Shown: positions 21,391 through 32,814 of the stretch, piece by piece
How the letters are laid out: every line of letters starts with the position of its first letter
Position numbering within the stretch: the first letter of the stretch is position 1
Assembly: GCA_023512835.1 (NCBI GenBank)
Contig: CM042087.1
Coordinates: 5,896,550-5,960,549, forward strand
Length of the DNA: 64,000 nucleotides
Reading direction: 5' to 3'
From: Taxillus chinensis
Lineage: Eukaryota > Streptophyta > Magnoliopsida > Santalales > Loranthaceae
The notes under the pieces: generated by a model
Told to the model about the DNA's origin: nothing
Database searches by the model: none
Seen by the model: only the letters and a program-made list of their open reading frames with translations
Translations under genes and position numbers: made by a program

Positions 21391-24300
21391 TGTTGTACCC
21401 CATTTTGACCGGGTTAGATCGCAACCGTACTTCACGAAGAACCACTAAGTGATAGAGGATGACATTCGGAGAACAACGCACTTGATTACACTTGATTCCG
21501 AGGAGAAATGAAATGATTATGATAAAAGTACCAAGTTGAATTGGACAACCGATGGGCAGCCCGCTATTTTATTAATAACTTCCCCGATACTTGTCGTAAT
21601 CTAACAAAGTCAATTGAATTGATTAGATAACATCTTTATCTATCATTTCCAATTGGTTTGAGAATATTCCGGGTTATATTCAATTAGTTATGATTTTTCA
21701 AAGTTGGCAACCAAACCTTGTACAAATTTGGGGGAGACAGCTAGTGCGCAGCGCACTATTTTGACAATAACGTTCTCAATACTTATTGGATCTGAATAAA
21801 GTCAATTGCATTAGTTAGATAACATCCTTATCTATCATCTCCAACTGGTTTTAGGGTAATCCGAGTTCAGTGCAATTATCTATGAATTTTTGAATCGGAC
21901 GGGCAGAATGCTCATTTTATCATGTACCTTTGTGTGGTATTCCCCGCTTTTCTCCTAAATGGCTTATCCTTTTGGAGTGATTCCACTTTCAGAAGATAGA
22001 TAACAGAATTTCAAGCAAAACAAGACCAATTTGGATCTAATCCGAGCTTTGTGGAGAAAGTTATGAATTTTTGAAGTTGCCCCGGAAATCTGCCAATTTT
22101 CCACGAATTTTAGTTCTTCATATGCATATTTGTCCCACATTGCCGGTTTGCTTCTCCTTCGCCTAGTATATATACAAAGGCACTCTCCTTACACAGCAAG
22201 TGATAACAAGAGAGGCCTAAGGAAGCCCAAATCTGGTGGTCAAACTTGGTCAAATCCAGACTAAGCCCAAATCCGGTGGTCAAACTTGGTCAACTAATGC
22301 GGAATAAGGACTTATTGATGCGGACTAAGCCCAGATCTGGTGGTCAAACTTGGCCAAATCCGGACTAAGCCCAAATCCGGTGGTCAAACTTGGTCAAATC
22401 CGAGCTAAGTCCACCGATGCGGAATAAGGACTTGCGATGCGGACTAAGCGCAGATCCAGGTGGTCAAACTTGTCAACTAATGCGGAATAAGGACTTGCCG
22501 ATGCGGACTAAGCCCGGATCCTGTGGTCAAACTTGGTCAAATTCGAGCTAACCCCACCGATGCGGAATAAGGACTTACTAATGCGGAATAAGGCCACCGA
22601 TCCGGACTAAGCCCAGATCCGGTGGTCAAACTTGGTCAAATCCGAGCTAAGTCCACCGATGCGGAGTGACTCTAAAGCACCGAGACTCGAAAAATCCAGA
22701 AAATTCTTTTTAAGTGCATTAAATGCCACCAGTGTCTCGGAACCCCCTTTTTAAGCGTGGGAATTGAGGAGTCTCCGAATATTAAATTCAAATGTCTCGG
22801 AACTCCATTTTTGAGCATAGGGACGGAAGACCTCTGTAATTAAATGTCATTTTCCTCGGGACATCACAGTTGACCTTGGGGATTGCATAACTATTAATTT
22901 CCAACGGCTCCAATACATCCGGAAATGCATTCCGCCCTTACCCACCAAAGCGTCCAGGTACAACAGAGGATTAAATAATCTCAAATGATTTATTTATTTT
23001 CAGGCACTGGAACTCCTTTTTCAAAGCACGGAACTGTGAATTATTGTAAATCGCTGGGAACAGAGAATCCCATTTCCGAAGTCATTAATTCATTGGAATG
23101 ATGTAGTTGACTCATGGGGACTGTAAGACATCCAATAAATGCCGAGGCACGGGCTGTCTCCCCTGGGATTCCTATAAATAGACTGCCCCAAGAGGTAAGG
23201 AGAGGAGGCATCGATTATCAAGTATCATAAGAGGTTATTCCGGGAGAGAATTTCTGGCTACATTTCTGAGAGATAAAAAATCAAAGAGGATTTTTATCAG
23301 GAAAAAGAGAGTTTGTTGGACGGGACTGTGAGAGAGAAAATTCTGAGAATTTCTAAAGGCGGAAACACTTTATTTTAGGAGAAAAGCACCCGAATATCTC
23401 CTATTTTGGGTGGAAAGAGCTAAGGCTGAAGGAAATATATCGAATCAAGGAGGGAGATTCATTTTACTAATCATTGTGTTTTCAAGGATCATTAGGAGGA
23501 AAGTGGAACCAACGTCTGCGTCATCTTTAATTTCTCCAGGTTTCTGCTTTACTTTTGTTTATTTATTAAATTATTCTTTTTTTAAAATTTCTTTCTCTCG
23601 TGTTGTTTTTAAACATAAAACCCAAAAACGTCTCTATTTATTTTAATTATTTCTTAGAGTTTAAAAAACGAAAACACAAAAAAAAACTTCTTGTATCTCT
23701 CTTTTCCTTTATTATTTTCAAAAAAAATAATAAAATGTAAAAAAAACAAAACTCAAATCTCTTCTAGAAAAATTTAAACAAGGCCTGGGCGGTCATGAGG
23801 GTTGAGCCCTAGATGCTCACATCCTAGTCTGCCTGGGCCAATATCAATTGTAGCAGTATTTTCTTATTTGAATTCAAATTGCTTTTGTTTTCTTTTCTAA
23901 AAAAGGAAAATTACTTTTGTTTTCTTATAAAAATGCAATACTGTCACACGGGCCTAGATCCCACATTCTTTTTTCTAAAATTAGAATGTCCCTTTTTATT
24001 TACTTTATTAAAATCTTTTTCTTTGTCGTTTTAAGGCCTAGATCCTAAAATCTTTCTTTTTTTTTAAAATTAAAAATACAAAAACTCTTTTTTTAGAATA
24101 AATAATAGAGCAAGCAAACACCCATAGATCAAGACTAGGTACCAATTGTGGGCGTTGTGGGGGTGCAAGAGTTTTTCTTCCTTCCCCACACGTAACCGAC
24201 TCCCGAACCTAATTCTCTGGAACCGTAGACCTTTCTTTTTCTAGGTGCCCAATCACACCTTTAATTTGTTTGGTGGCGACTCTATGTTTTTCTTTTCTTT

Positions 24301-24411
24301 AATGGTTTGTGCGAGCCTTGTGCAGGGATGACTCTAGGATCAATGGAATGAACTAGCATGGAGTCCTTTCACAACGCCAGCAACGAGCCCGGTCAAAAAC
24401 GGGTGATGACA
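21391..24411 (+). repeat. 3' LTR of Gyp3
   Basis: It is 3.0 kb, beginning TGTTGTACCCCATTTTGACC and ending TGATGACA before the ACTTT TSD. Two TATA-like boxes are visible, GTATATATAC (22166-22175) and CTATAAATA (23172-23180). The second lies closer to a typical start site and is followed by a purine-rich leader. U3 carries a tandem repeat at 22210-22665. Confidence 0.9.
22210..22665 (+). repeat. CCGGTGGTCAAACTTGG / CGGANTAAGG tandem repeat in Gyp3 U3
   Basis: Alternating phrases GGTGGTCAAACTTGGTCAA, GATGCGGACTAAGCCC and GATGCGGAATAAGGACTT are reiterated with varying order. The last word is shared with the copia LTRs Cop1-Cop3. Confidence 0.85.
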
Positions 24412-24468
24412 ACTTTCATTTTTGGATTTCTCAGCTGTGATCTGGCCCAGTCAAAATGGGGTCCAACA
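24412..24468 (-). mobile_element. Solo LTR sL1, part 2 (LTR start)
   Basis: After the second ACTTT copy the sequence reads back, on the minus strand, as TGTTGGACCCCATTTTGACT, the LTR start. It is followed by the CATAG TSD and Gyp2 integrase sequence. Confidence 0.88.
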
Positions 24469-25690
24469 CATAGCACGCGAACCAAAAGAATAGCACGACC
24501 ACGCAAAAGCTTCTCCCGCCGATCTAGTATACGGATAGGGGCCTCAACAACGGACATGCCATCCTCAATATCCAATGTCCCCCAATCGATCACATGAGTG
24601 GGGTCAGGATGACACTTCATCAATCGGTGGGACACATGGAACACATTATGCACCGACTCAATCGCGGTGACAACGCTAACCGGTAGGCCACTGGCCCCAC
24701 ACGATCCATAACCGCAAAAGGACCAATAAACCGCAGAGATAGCTTGGAACCGCTCCCAAATCACCGATGTCCACGACGTGGGGAAACACGGAGAAACACA
24801 TGATCGTCCACAGAAAACTCCAAAGGTCGCCGCCGCTGATCTGCATAAGATTTCTATCGACTCTGAGCTGACAACAAGCGTTGACGAATCAACTTGACCT
24901 TCTCTGTCGCCTCCTAAACCAACTATGGTCCCAAAAGAGCTGCCTCGCCTACGTCAGTCCAACACAAAGGTGATCGGCACGGTCTGCCATACAACGCCTC
25001 AAAAGGAGCCATCCCAATGGATGCCTAATAACTGTTGTTGTAGGCAAACTCCACCAAAGGAAGGTGAGTTGCCCACGAACCCCCAAAATCTAACACACAT
25101 GCCCTCAACATGTCCTCCAATGTCCGATTTGTCCTCTCAGTCTGACCATCAGTCTCAGGGTGAAAGGCTGTGCTTAAGTTAAGCTGTGTCCCCATAGCCG
25201 CCTACAAGCCTACCCAAAAATGAGAAGTAAACCTCGAATCTCTGTCGGACACAATCAACGACGGCACTCCATGCAATCTCACAATCTCGTTCACATATAG
25301 CTGGGTTAATGCCCCAATGGAGTCCCGCTCTCGAACGGCAAGAAAATGGGCCGACTTGGTTAGCCGATCCACAATCACCCATATCATATCTTTCCTCCCA
25401 GTAGTAGGTGGAAGACCAGTCACAAAATCTATCGTTATGTGGTCCCACTTCCACTCCGCTATTGGCAACGGTATAACATACCTGCTGGCCACTGGTGCCC
25501 AGCCTTCACCTGCTGACCCGTGAGGCACCTCGAAACAAAAGTAGCTACATCACGTTTCATCCCAGGCCACCAAAAATGTCCCCAAAGTGCATGGTACATC
25601 TTCGTACCCCCAGGATGCACAGCAACTCTAGACTAATGAAACTCCTTCATCACCTCATCTCTGAGAGAAGGAGCCACTACTAGCTGCCCC
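24469..25690 (-). pseudogene. Gyp2 integrase and start of chromodomain
   Basis: From right to left: a zinc-domain remnant near 25500-25690, then the core with [13 protein letters not shown] (first Asp), [15 protein letters not shown] (second Asp) and, after a frameshift near 25205, [18 protein letters not shown] (Glu). [22 protein letters not shown] follows. A GPF-type module reads RFIGPFAVMDRVGPVAYRL (about 24700-24760). VFHVSHRLMKCHPDPTHVI and RILDRREKLLRGRAI lead into the chromodomain, which is cut at 24469. Several stops and at least two frameshifts are present. All three catalytic acidic residues are still recognisable. Confidence 0.88.
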
Positions 25691-25949
25691 TGAAAAGACA
25701 ACTCATGCTCAGGACCCTCTGTCCAATCCTCAGATAGCTCACCAGCCTCAATACGGGCACGAAGAACCTCACACTCAATATCCCCCAGTTGTCCCTCCCG
25801 GACTCACTGGTACAGCTCAGGCACAACAACAATAGGACTCAGGGCTGTCCCACCATCATGAGCAATAGGCTGCAACTACAACATCGCCAACTGCTCCATC
25901 AGCTTCCATTCTCTCACTACCACCTCAGCTTTTCCTTTCCTGCTCAACG

Positions 25950-27420
25950 CGTCAACTACAACATTGCCCTTGCCCGGGGTATAGGCAAGAGTAAAGTCAA
26001 AGGTCTACAAATACTCCACCCATCTGTTCGCCTCAAATTCAAGTCCCTCTGAGTAAAGATGTACCGAAGGCTCTTGTGATCTGCGAACACCACAAACTTT
26101 TCCCCCAAGAGATAATGCTGCCAACTCTTTAAGGCAAAGATGACAGCCGCCAACTCGAGATCGTGAGTAGGGTAATTCTGCTCATGAGGTTTCAACTATC
26201 TCTACCCATAAGCTACTACACTGTGCTCCTACATAAGCACACACCCCAAACCAATCCTGGATGCATCACAATACACCTCATATGGGACGTCCTCCCGAGG
26301 TAACCTCAACACAGGTGCAGTGGTCAAACGGGTCTTAAGAGCCTCAAACGCCTGTTGACTTGTCGATCCACTCAAACTTCACTCCCTTTTGGGTCAACGC
26401 CATCACAGGAACTTCCAAATGGGAGAACCCCTCTACAAAACGACAATAATACTCCGCCAAGCCAAGGAAACTGCGAACCTCGAAAACATTGGTTGGCCTC
26501 TCCAACGATGATATAGCCTCAATCTTAGCTGGGTGCACTCTAACCCCCTCAGCTGACACTACATGGCCAAGAAAATGAACCTCTTGCATCCAAAACTCAC
26601 ATTTGCTAAACTTAGCAAACAACTGCTGGTCCCTCTAAGTTTGTAACTCTGTTGCCAAATGCTCCACATGTTCCCTCTCCGTCTTGGAATACACCAAAAT
26701 ATCGTCAATGAACACGACTACAAAAGAATCCAGGTATGGAGCAAAAACTTGGTTCATAAGATGCATGAACACAGCTGGTGCATTAGTGAGCCCAAAAGGC
26801 ATCACTACCCACTCATAATGCCCATACCGGCACCGAAAAGCAGTCTTAGGGATGTCCTCATCCCTAACCCTCAACCGTAGTAGTACCCCGATCGCAAATC
26901 TAAAACCACTGGGCCCCACTCAACTGGTCAAACAAGTCATCTATCGAGGCAATGGATACTTGTTCTTCACAGTCACCAAATTCAGCTTCCTATAGTTAAT
27001 GCAAAGACGAAGTGTACCATCTGCCTTCTTTGCAAAGAGCACCGAAGCACCCTAGGGTGAGGTACTCGGCCTGATATACCCCTGGTTCACCAACTCCTCT
27101 ATCTGCCTCTGAAGCTCCCTCAACTCAGCTGGTCCCATACAATAAGACACTTGGGAGATCAGACCCGTCCCCGGTACCAACTCAATAGTGAAGTCCACAC
27201 TCCTCTTAGGTGGTAAACTCTTCAACTCCTCAGGAAAGACATCCTGAAATTGGTCAACAACTGCTGGCCACACCCTCTTTCTCACTTTCCCCTCCTCAGC
27301 AAAGGTTAGGGCTACCAACCTATGGGTAATGGCACCCCACTGGTCCAACACTGGACCAGCTTGACTCGCCTCACGATCCCACTCCCCCTGTAGGGTGCAA
27401 GGAACCCCCTCAGGTGACAT
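25950..27420 (-). pseudogene. Gyp2 reverse transcriptase and RNase H
   Basis: The frame 27420-27052 has FPEELKSLPPKRSVDFTIEL and ELREL...GYIRPSTSP at the RT entry; a stop follows at the TAG in 27050. The palm continues through [11 protein letters not shown] and, after further stops near 26930, [32 protein letters not shown] (active site, about 26690) and [15 protein letters not shown]. RNase H is represented by [21 protein letters not shown] and [17 protein letters not shown] (26195-25956). Stops between 26340 and 26200 and near 25950 interrupt it. Confidence 0.88.
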
Positions 27421-27429
27421 GAATATTAC

Positions 27430-27725
27430 TCATCGCCGATAACAATCTATCTTGGCCTGGAAAGCCATAAGCCAATCCATACCCAAAATCAGATCGAGCA
27501 TCCTCAATGGCATCACATACAAATTAAAGCTAACCTCCATATCTCCTATTGTTAACACACAATCATGGCATACACGTCGTACCTCAATCATACCTCCCAC
27601 CGGAGACTCCACAACTAGGGGTCTCTCTGTTTAACACATACGAACCCCAAGCCATCAATTACAAGTTCAGCAACAAAAGAACACGATGCACCCGTATCGA
27701 AAAGAACGAGAACAGCGTACGAGAG
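27430..27725 (-). pseudogene. Gyp2 aspartic protease
   Basis: FDTGASCSFVAELVIDGLG (near 27705-27650) contains the D-T-G active site. ILGMDWLMAFQAKIDC is the flap-distal part of gypsy proteases. The two pieces are in frames separated by a break near 27610-27660. The domain matures the Gag-Pol polyprotein in functional relatives. Confidence 0.82.
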
Positions 27726-28039
27726 ATCAAAAGGGTACCTCTAACCATCGATGGTCCTGCCCCACCCTCCGCCAGCGGAGGTAGTAGCTCAGCCTCCTCC
27801 TGGTGTGTTGTATTCAGCGCAAACACCCTCCCTTGGCCCGTGCCACTGGTCGGCTCACTTACTGGACGGTTCCCACCCTGACTGCCTCCAGCATCAGTCT
27901 GCTGTCGCTCTGGTCTCCCCTGAGGTCGGGACTGGCTGGATCCTGCCTGACTAGCCTGCCACTGATGAGCTGGTCTCTCTGCTGGTGCATGAAAATTTGC
28001 ATCACTCCTCATACTGGTTGTCAAGCCTCCTGCTCCCCT

Positions 28040-29164
28040 GTTGCCATTCCTGCAAACCCGGCTCAAGTGGCCCTCTCGTCCACAGCTATTGCATCACCAG
28101 TCCTTCTTGGGACACTCCCTCCTGAACTGGCCTTGCTCCCTACAGCAATGACAGCCACTGGGGAGACCTCCTGTTAACCTCCCTGCCTACTACCGCCAAA
28201 GGTGAACCTCCTGGGGTTCACAAATGGTTGACCCCGGCTGCGGAAAGAACTGCTATCTCTCTCTTCAGTCTTGGGCCTCTTGGACCCTGAATCACGCTCA
28301 GACCCACCCTGCAACTGGCGACCCAGATGGGCTTGCCTCCCATCATCCAGCTCCCGCTCAGCTATACTGGTTGTCTCAACAACCTCGCCATAAGTCCTCA
28401 AACACAATATTGCTACCCTCTGCCTAAGGGCTGGCCTGGGACCCAAGGTGAACTTGTGGGTCTTCAGGTCCTCCTTTGCCATAGTCTCGGGAGCAAATCT
28501 ACTCAAACTCTGGAACTCCCGCTCATACTCGGGCACTGTCCTCGATCCCTACTTCCGGCTGCCGAATTCTCCTCTCTTCTGCCATCTCAACAACTCGGGG
28601 AAGAACTCGTCATGGAAGAGTTGCAAGAACTCCTCCTCCCACAGCATGCACTGCACCGCACGGCTCCCCGCGACACTCTACCACCACTCCAAAGCATTCT
28701 CCTCCAACTGTTGAATGGCCAGTCTCACCTTATCCTCCTCCGGGGGCAGGAGAAAGGAAAACACATGCTTGATCTGCCTCAACCAATGCTCAGCTATCAC
28801 TAGATCCTCCTCTCCTTTGAACCTCGAAAGGTTGTTCCTTTCGGAACCTCGTCATAACATCATCCTCTCGCACTGTGCATCGGTCGCCACCCGGCCGAAC
28901 TCTCCCGCTCACGAGGTAGCTCCCTTACTGGCGGTGGTGGTGGTGGTGGCACCACCTGCTGTGCTGCCATCTCACGGCGCACTTCCTCCCGAACCTCTTG
29001 CCGGATACCCTCCCTCAGCTCTCGGACTTCCAGTCATATGCTCTCTCACACTGTGCCAACAACAACGCATGTCCTCTAGTGGGCTGCCCCGCACCAGGAC
29101 CCTCATGGGTAGATGACTCATTAGCCACTGCCCCGGACGCACGTGCCACTCTCCTTGGTGGCAT
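28040..29164 (-). pseudogene. Gyp2 gag
   Basis: The likely start is the ATG at 29164-29162 (MPPRRVARASG). An Ala/Pro/Gly-rich head leads to a capsid region ending MPEYEREFQSLSRFAPETM...LGPRPALRQRVAI (28536-28380), typical of chromovirus gag. A basic Ser/Arg region follows, then a zinc knuckle CNSCGREGHLSRVC (28054-28100) just after an in-frame stop. Several frameshifts separate the pieces between 28540 and 29040. The knuckle residues CX2CX4HX4C are intact. Confidence 0.8.
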
Positions 29165-29653
29165 TCTTACTATATGAAGTAAGGAACACAAACGTCAAAA
29201 CGAATTCGAATCTATCGCGTGTCACTACCTCTACCTCACTTATCAATTCTACTATCATATGGCAGTACACACATACATTGCATCAATCCACATTACACAC
29301 AGCTTAATTCACATTTCACACAGCTCAATTAAACAAGCACACAGTTTCAATACCACAAACTCTTTTCCATGCTTTCATGCTCAAATCATCACAAAAATTT
29401 CAGAGTTGCACAATTGAAACTTTATCACGTTCAAACCATTTATCATGCAATTACACATAAGCAACAAATGCAACTAGTGCCCTAATGCCAATGCATGCAA
29501 ATCTACCACAGGACCGGACTACCCCAAGTACACCTTAGAGGCTCAAAGAGGACTGTGTTGATCAGGCACGTCCCTCCAGGCTCCTCCAAAGGACTCAAGA
29601 TAACCAGATCCGCCCACTACCCTAGGCCAACTAGACCATGCTCGGATACCATC
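29165..29653 (-). other. Gyp2 leader with primer-binding site
   Basis: The site next to the LTR (29639-29653, minus strand GATGGTATCCGAGCA) is a Met-tRNA type primer site with one or two changes from TGGTATCAGAGC. The remaining ~470 bases form an untranslated leader with no clear frame. Confidence 0.75.
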
Positions 29654-30702
29654 TGTCACGCCCCGAATTTCCAACCCGAGGAAATCGGTTCGTGACTTCC
29701 CTTTTACCCACCCGGTGGGCAAGGGGTTGGGATAAAATATTCCACTTGGGACACCACTTCATTCCCAATAGATATTCATAAACAAATCATATATCTTTTT
29801 CATATACAAACCACAGTATACATCCATGAAGGCAAACCACAAATCTTTATTCAACTCAATAATCCTTTACACATTTCCCCATTGGGGTTACAGTAGTTCC
29901 ACAAATAACAAAACACAAATAACATTTAAACAAAGCTACAAAGTAGGTCTGTCCTCCACCTTGGTGTTCCCACCTAACACCTGTAGGTTCTTGAAAAGTA
30001 AACAAAGCACAACGGGAGGGGTGAGCAACCACGGCTCGGTAGGGATCAAGTCTCCCCAACCCATCCCATGCTCCTAACATCTATATGTTGATGTGCACGA
30101 GTGTAGTGTAGTGACAATAAGATAGAGGTAGGTTATGTTCCACAGTTAAGTATCAACACACAAGTCACATAGTAGGTACAACCAGTGCCACAGCCACACA
30201 GGCTAACGTAACCACAGCCACACAGGCTAATATATCCAGCCGTGGGATTCCACAACCATTGGGCTCCATAACCAAACACGGGCTTCCACAGCCACCGTTT
30301 TCCGAAATCAACCACGGCCACACAGGCATATAATCAAACACATAGCATACACCATCCACACCACAAAAGCAAAACATCAAACACTTAACATGCACGGCCT
30401 CACAGGCATAATATTGAACACATAACATGCTTAGCCTCACGGGCCTAATGTCAAACAGAATAACATGCGTATATTCCCTAGAAATTTCAAACAAAATATG
30501 CCATTGAAGGTCAACATCCATATAGGAGATCACACCAATATGGATTTACATATAAATATAGATATATCCAAAAGCCACAACGCCGAAACCCTGGGATAGA
30601 TTCAAGGAAGAACAGAACCCCTACCTTGAAAGCATCCTCCTGCTCTTGCTTCCACGCTAGATGTCATCCACCTACGCGAACCACCACGGCAGCATCATGG
30701 TA

Positions 30703-30768
<66 letters not shown>

Positions 30769-31335
30769 GGCAAGCAATTGTGACGGAAAGAAACCCTAAA
30801 ACCGCAACACAAAGGGGCTCCCCCTCCTTATATAGACATCACAACATCAAAACAACGTAGTTTTGATTAAGTGAATCTCGGCATCAAAACGACGTAGATT
30901 TTATGGAATAGGCTACAACCTTCCCACATCCACACAAGACAAAATACCCACAATTCCAACATGCCCCTTTAGGAAAAGATGATTAGAATCACAAAACCAA
31001 GGTAATGGTGCAAAAACATGGTTGCACGCCATAATGCACGTCATATCCCCATATCACGTGCTGCTCCAAATGATATGAAATTCTACCCCAAGCTTCCTTG
31101 AATCATGTAGAAGGCAAGCATGCAATAAAAACCTTACACGTGATAATGCCCCATATCACGTGCACTCTATTTCTGCCTCCCTAGGCTTCCCTCTTTCAAA
31201 AAAAGTTCCCTATTTGATAAATAAAATGATTTTGGCTGAAGTCCATGAGTAGAAGTTCCCCAAAAACTAGAAAATTGCCACTCAAAAGGCAAAATTGTAA
31301 CTAACTCCACACATCCCAAAACACGGGTCATTACA
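29654..31335 (-). repeat. 5' LTR of Gyp2
   Basis: On the minus strand it runs TGTAATGACCCGTG...GGGGCGTGACA, 1.68 kb. A TATA box (CTATATAAGG, minus) lies at 30827-30835, with two ACGT-core palindromes immediately upstream (30845-30868 and 30882-30905). Downstream of the TATA is a long (CT)n/(GA)n tract. It belongs to the same LTR family as sL3 and sL4. The right flank is GTACC. Confidence 0.92.
30707..30764. repeat. (CT)n microsatellite in Gyp2 LTR
   Basis: About 29 uninterrupted CT units lie in the presumed 5' untranslated part of the LTR transcript (GA on the sense strand). The same place in sL3 and sL4 also has a (GA)n tract. Confidence 0.95.
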
Positions 31336-31340
31336 GTACC

Positions 31341-32809
31341 TACTGCTTTCAATCAAGGATTTTTATGGGTTGTTCTTCATAGGTCAAGTTAACACCCAGC
31401 TGAATGGGCTCTACTGTTAACACATGAGATGGATCAGGCATGTATTTCCTTAAGAGAGACACATGGAATACATTATGTATGTGCTCTAAATTTGGTGGTA
31501 GGTCTAAGCGGTAGGCTATAGGTCCAATCTTCTTGAGTATCTCGAATGGGACAATGTATCGAGGGCTTAGTTTTCCCTTCTTCCCAAACCTCATGACACC
31601 CTTCCATGGGGATACCTTTAGAAATAGTCGGTCACCCTCCTAGAACTCTAAATCTTGACGACGATTATCTGCATAACTCTTTTGTTTACTTTGTGCAACT
31701 CTCATATGGTGTTGGATAGAGCATACCTTGTCTGTTGTTTCTTTCACCAATTCTGGACCCAACAGTTTTCCCTCTCCAACGTCATCCCAACAAGTTGGCA
31801 TTTGACATCTTTTTCCGTAAGTGCTTCGTATAGAGCCATTTGTATGCTTGAATGGTAACTATTATTATATGAAAATTCCACTAGGGGAAGGTGTTGATCC
31901 CAGCTTCCTTGGAAGTCAATAGCACATGCCCTAAACATATCTTCCAATGTTTGGATTGTCCTTTCTGATTGTCCATCAGTTTGAGGGTGAAAAGCAGTAC
32001 TGAACCTTAGCTTTGTACTCATGGAATTTTGGAGGCTCTTCCAAAATTTTAAGGTAAACCTTGGGTCACGATCGGATACAATAGATAATAGTGCTCCATG
32101 AAGTCGGACAACTTCCTTGATGTAAAGCTTGGCCAGCTGATCTAAAGAGAAGTCTTCTCGTATAGGAATGAAGTGAGACATCTTTGTCAGTCGGTCTACT
32201 ACAACCCAAATAGCATTATGTCATTTTGATGTTCTTGGTAGACCCATGACAAAATCCATAGTCACATTCTTCCATTTCTACTCAGGTACCGATAATGATT
32301 GTAAAACTCCCTTTGGTAACTGTCGCTCAGCTTTGACTTGTTGGCACACCAGACACCTTGATGTAAAGTATGCAATATCTCTCTTCATGTTATCCCACCA
32401 AAAATGGTCTCGCAGATCGCGATACATCTTGGTGCTCCCAGGATGTACAGAAAATGCTGAGCTATGTGCCTCTTTTAATAATTCTCTTTTTAATTCGAGA
32501 TGATGAAACACATAATCTCATTCCAAATCTTAAGGCACCATCTTTATCAATTGTGAACTCTGGGAGTTTACCTTTTTGTGTGGCCTCTATCTTCTTTTGT
32601 AAGTTGGGGTTGCCATGTTGTGATGCTTTTATCTTCTCCAAGGGTGTTGGTTGGGCAAATATTTGTCTTGATAACTTCTCGCTCCTTGTTTTATAATCTT
32701 GAGGTCCATTCTCTTCAAGTCTTCGATTAAAGGCCTCTGCATGGTGATCATTGTTCTTGAAGTACCCGAGTATTTTCTACTTAGAGCATTAGTCACCACA
32801 TTTGCCTTC
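31341..32809 (-). pseudogene. Gyp1 integrase and RNase H/integrase linker
   Basis: Next to sL2 the linker reads PGKANVVTNALSRK. The zinc domain (32511-32278) has HSSAFSVHPGSTKMYRDL...CLVCQQVK, a complete HHCC set. A stop-rich gap (32277-32182) removes the first-Asp segment. The core resumes with LHGALLSIVSDRDPRF (second Asp) and HPQTDGQSERTIQTLEDM (Glu), then LVEFSYNNSYHSSIQMA. Another break is followed by YIVPFEILKKIGPIAYRLDLPP (GPF-like module) and VFHVSLLRKYMPDPSHVL. It ends at EEQPIKILD with two stops just before the Gyp2 LTR. Confidence 0.87.
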
Positions 32810-32814
32810 CCAGG

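Larger units (their letters stand above)
15605..24411 (+). mobile_element. Gyp3, Tat-lineage Ty3/gypsy element with dual RNase H
   Basis: The ends are TGTTGTACCCCATTTTGACC and GGGTGATGACA, flanked on both sides by ACTTT (15600-15604 and 24412-24416). The 3' LTR is about 3.0 kb. The left LTR is cut short and fused to internal sequence. RT, gypsy RNase H, a second archaeal-type RNase H and integrase are present in order, the hallmark of the Tat/Ogre lineage. Gag, primer site and protease are deleted. It lies inside sL1 and is the innermost and so youngest insertion of this stack. Confidence 0.92.
12404..31335 (-). mobile_element. Gyp2, Tekay/Del-like chromovirus (Ty3/gypsy), split by nested insertions
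   Basis: On the minus strand it has a complete 5' LTR (29654-31335), primer site, gag, protease, RT, RNase H, integrase and the start of a chromodomain. The chromodomain resumes at 13071-12986 on the far side of sL1. A polypurine tract and a truncated 3' LTR follow. It sits inside the integrase C-terminus of Gyp1. The right flank is GTACC; the left flank was deleted. Confidence 0.9.

Noticed and set aside
24358..24764. Frames crossing 24411-24468 on both strands
   Set aside because: They run across the Gyp3/sL1/Gyp2 junctions and mix sequences from three elements.
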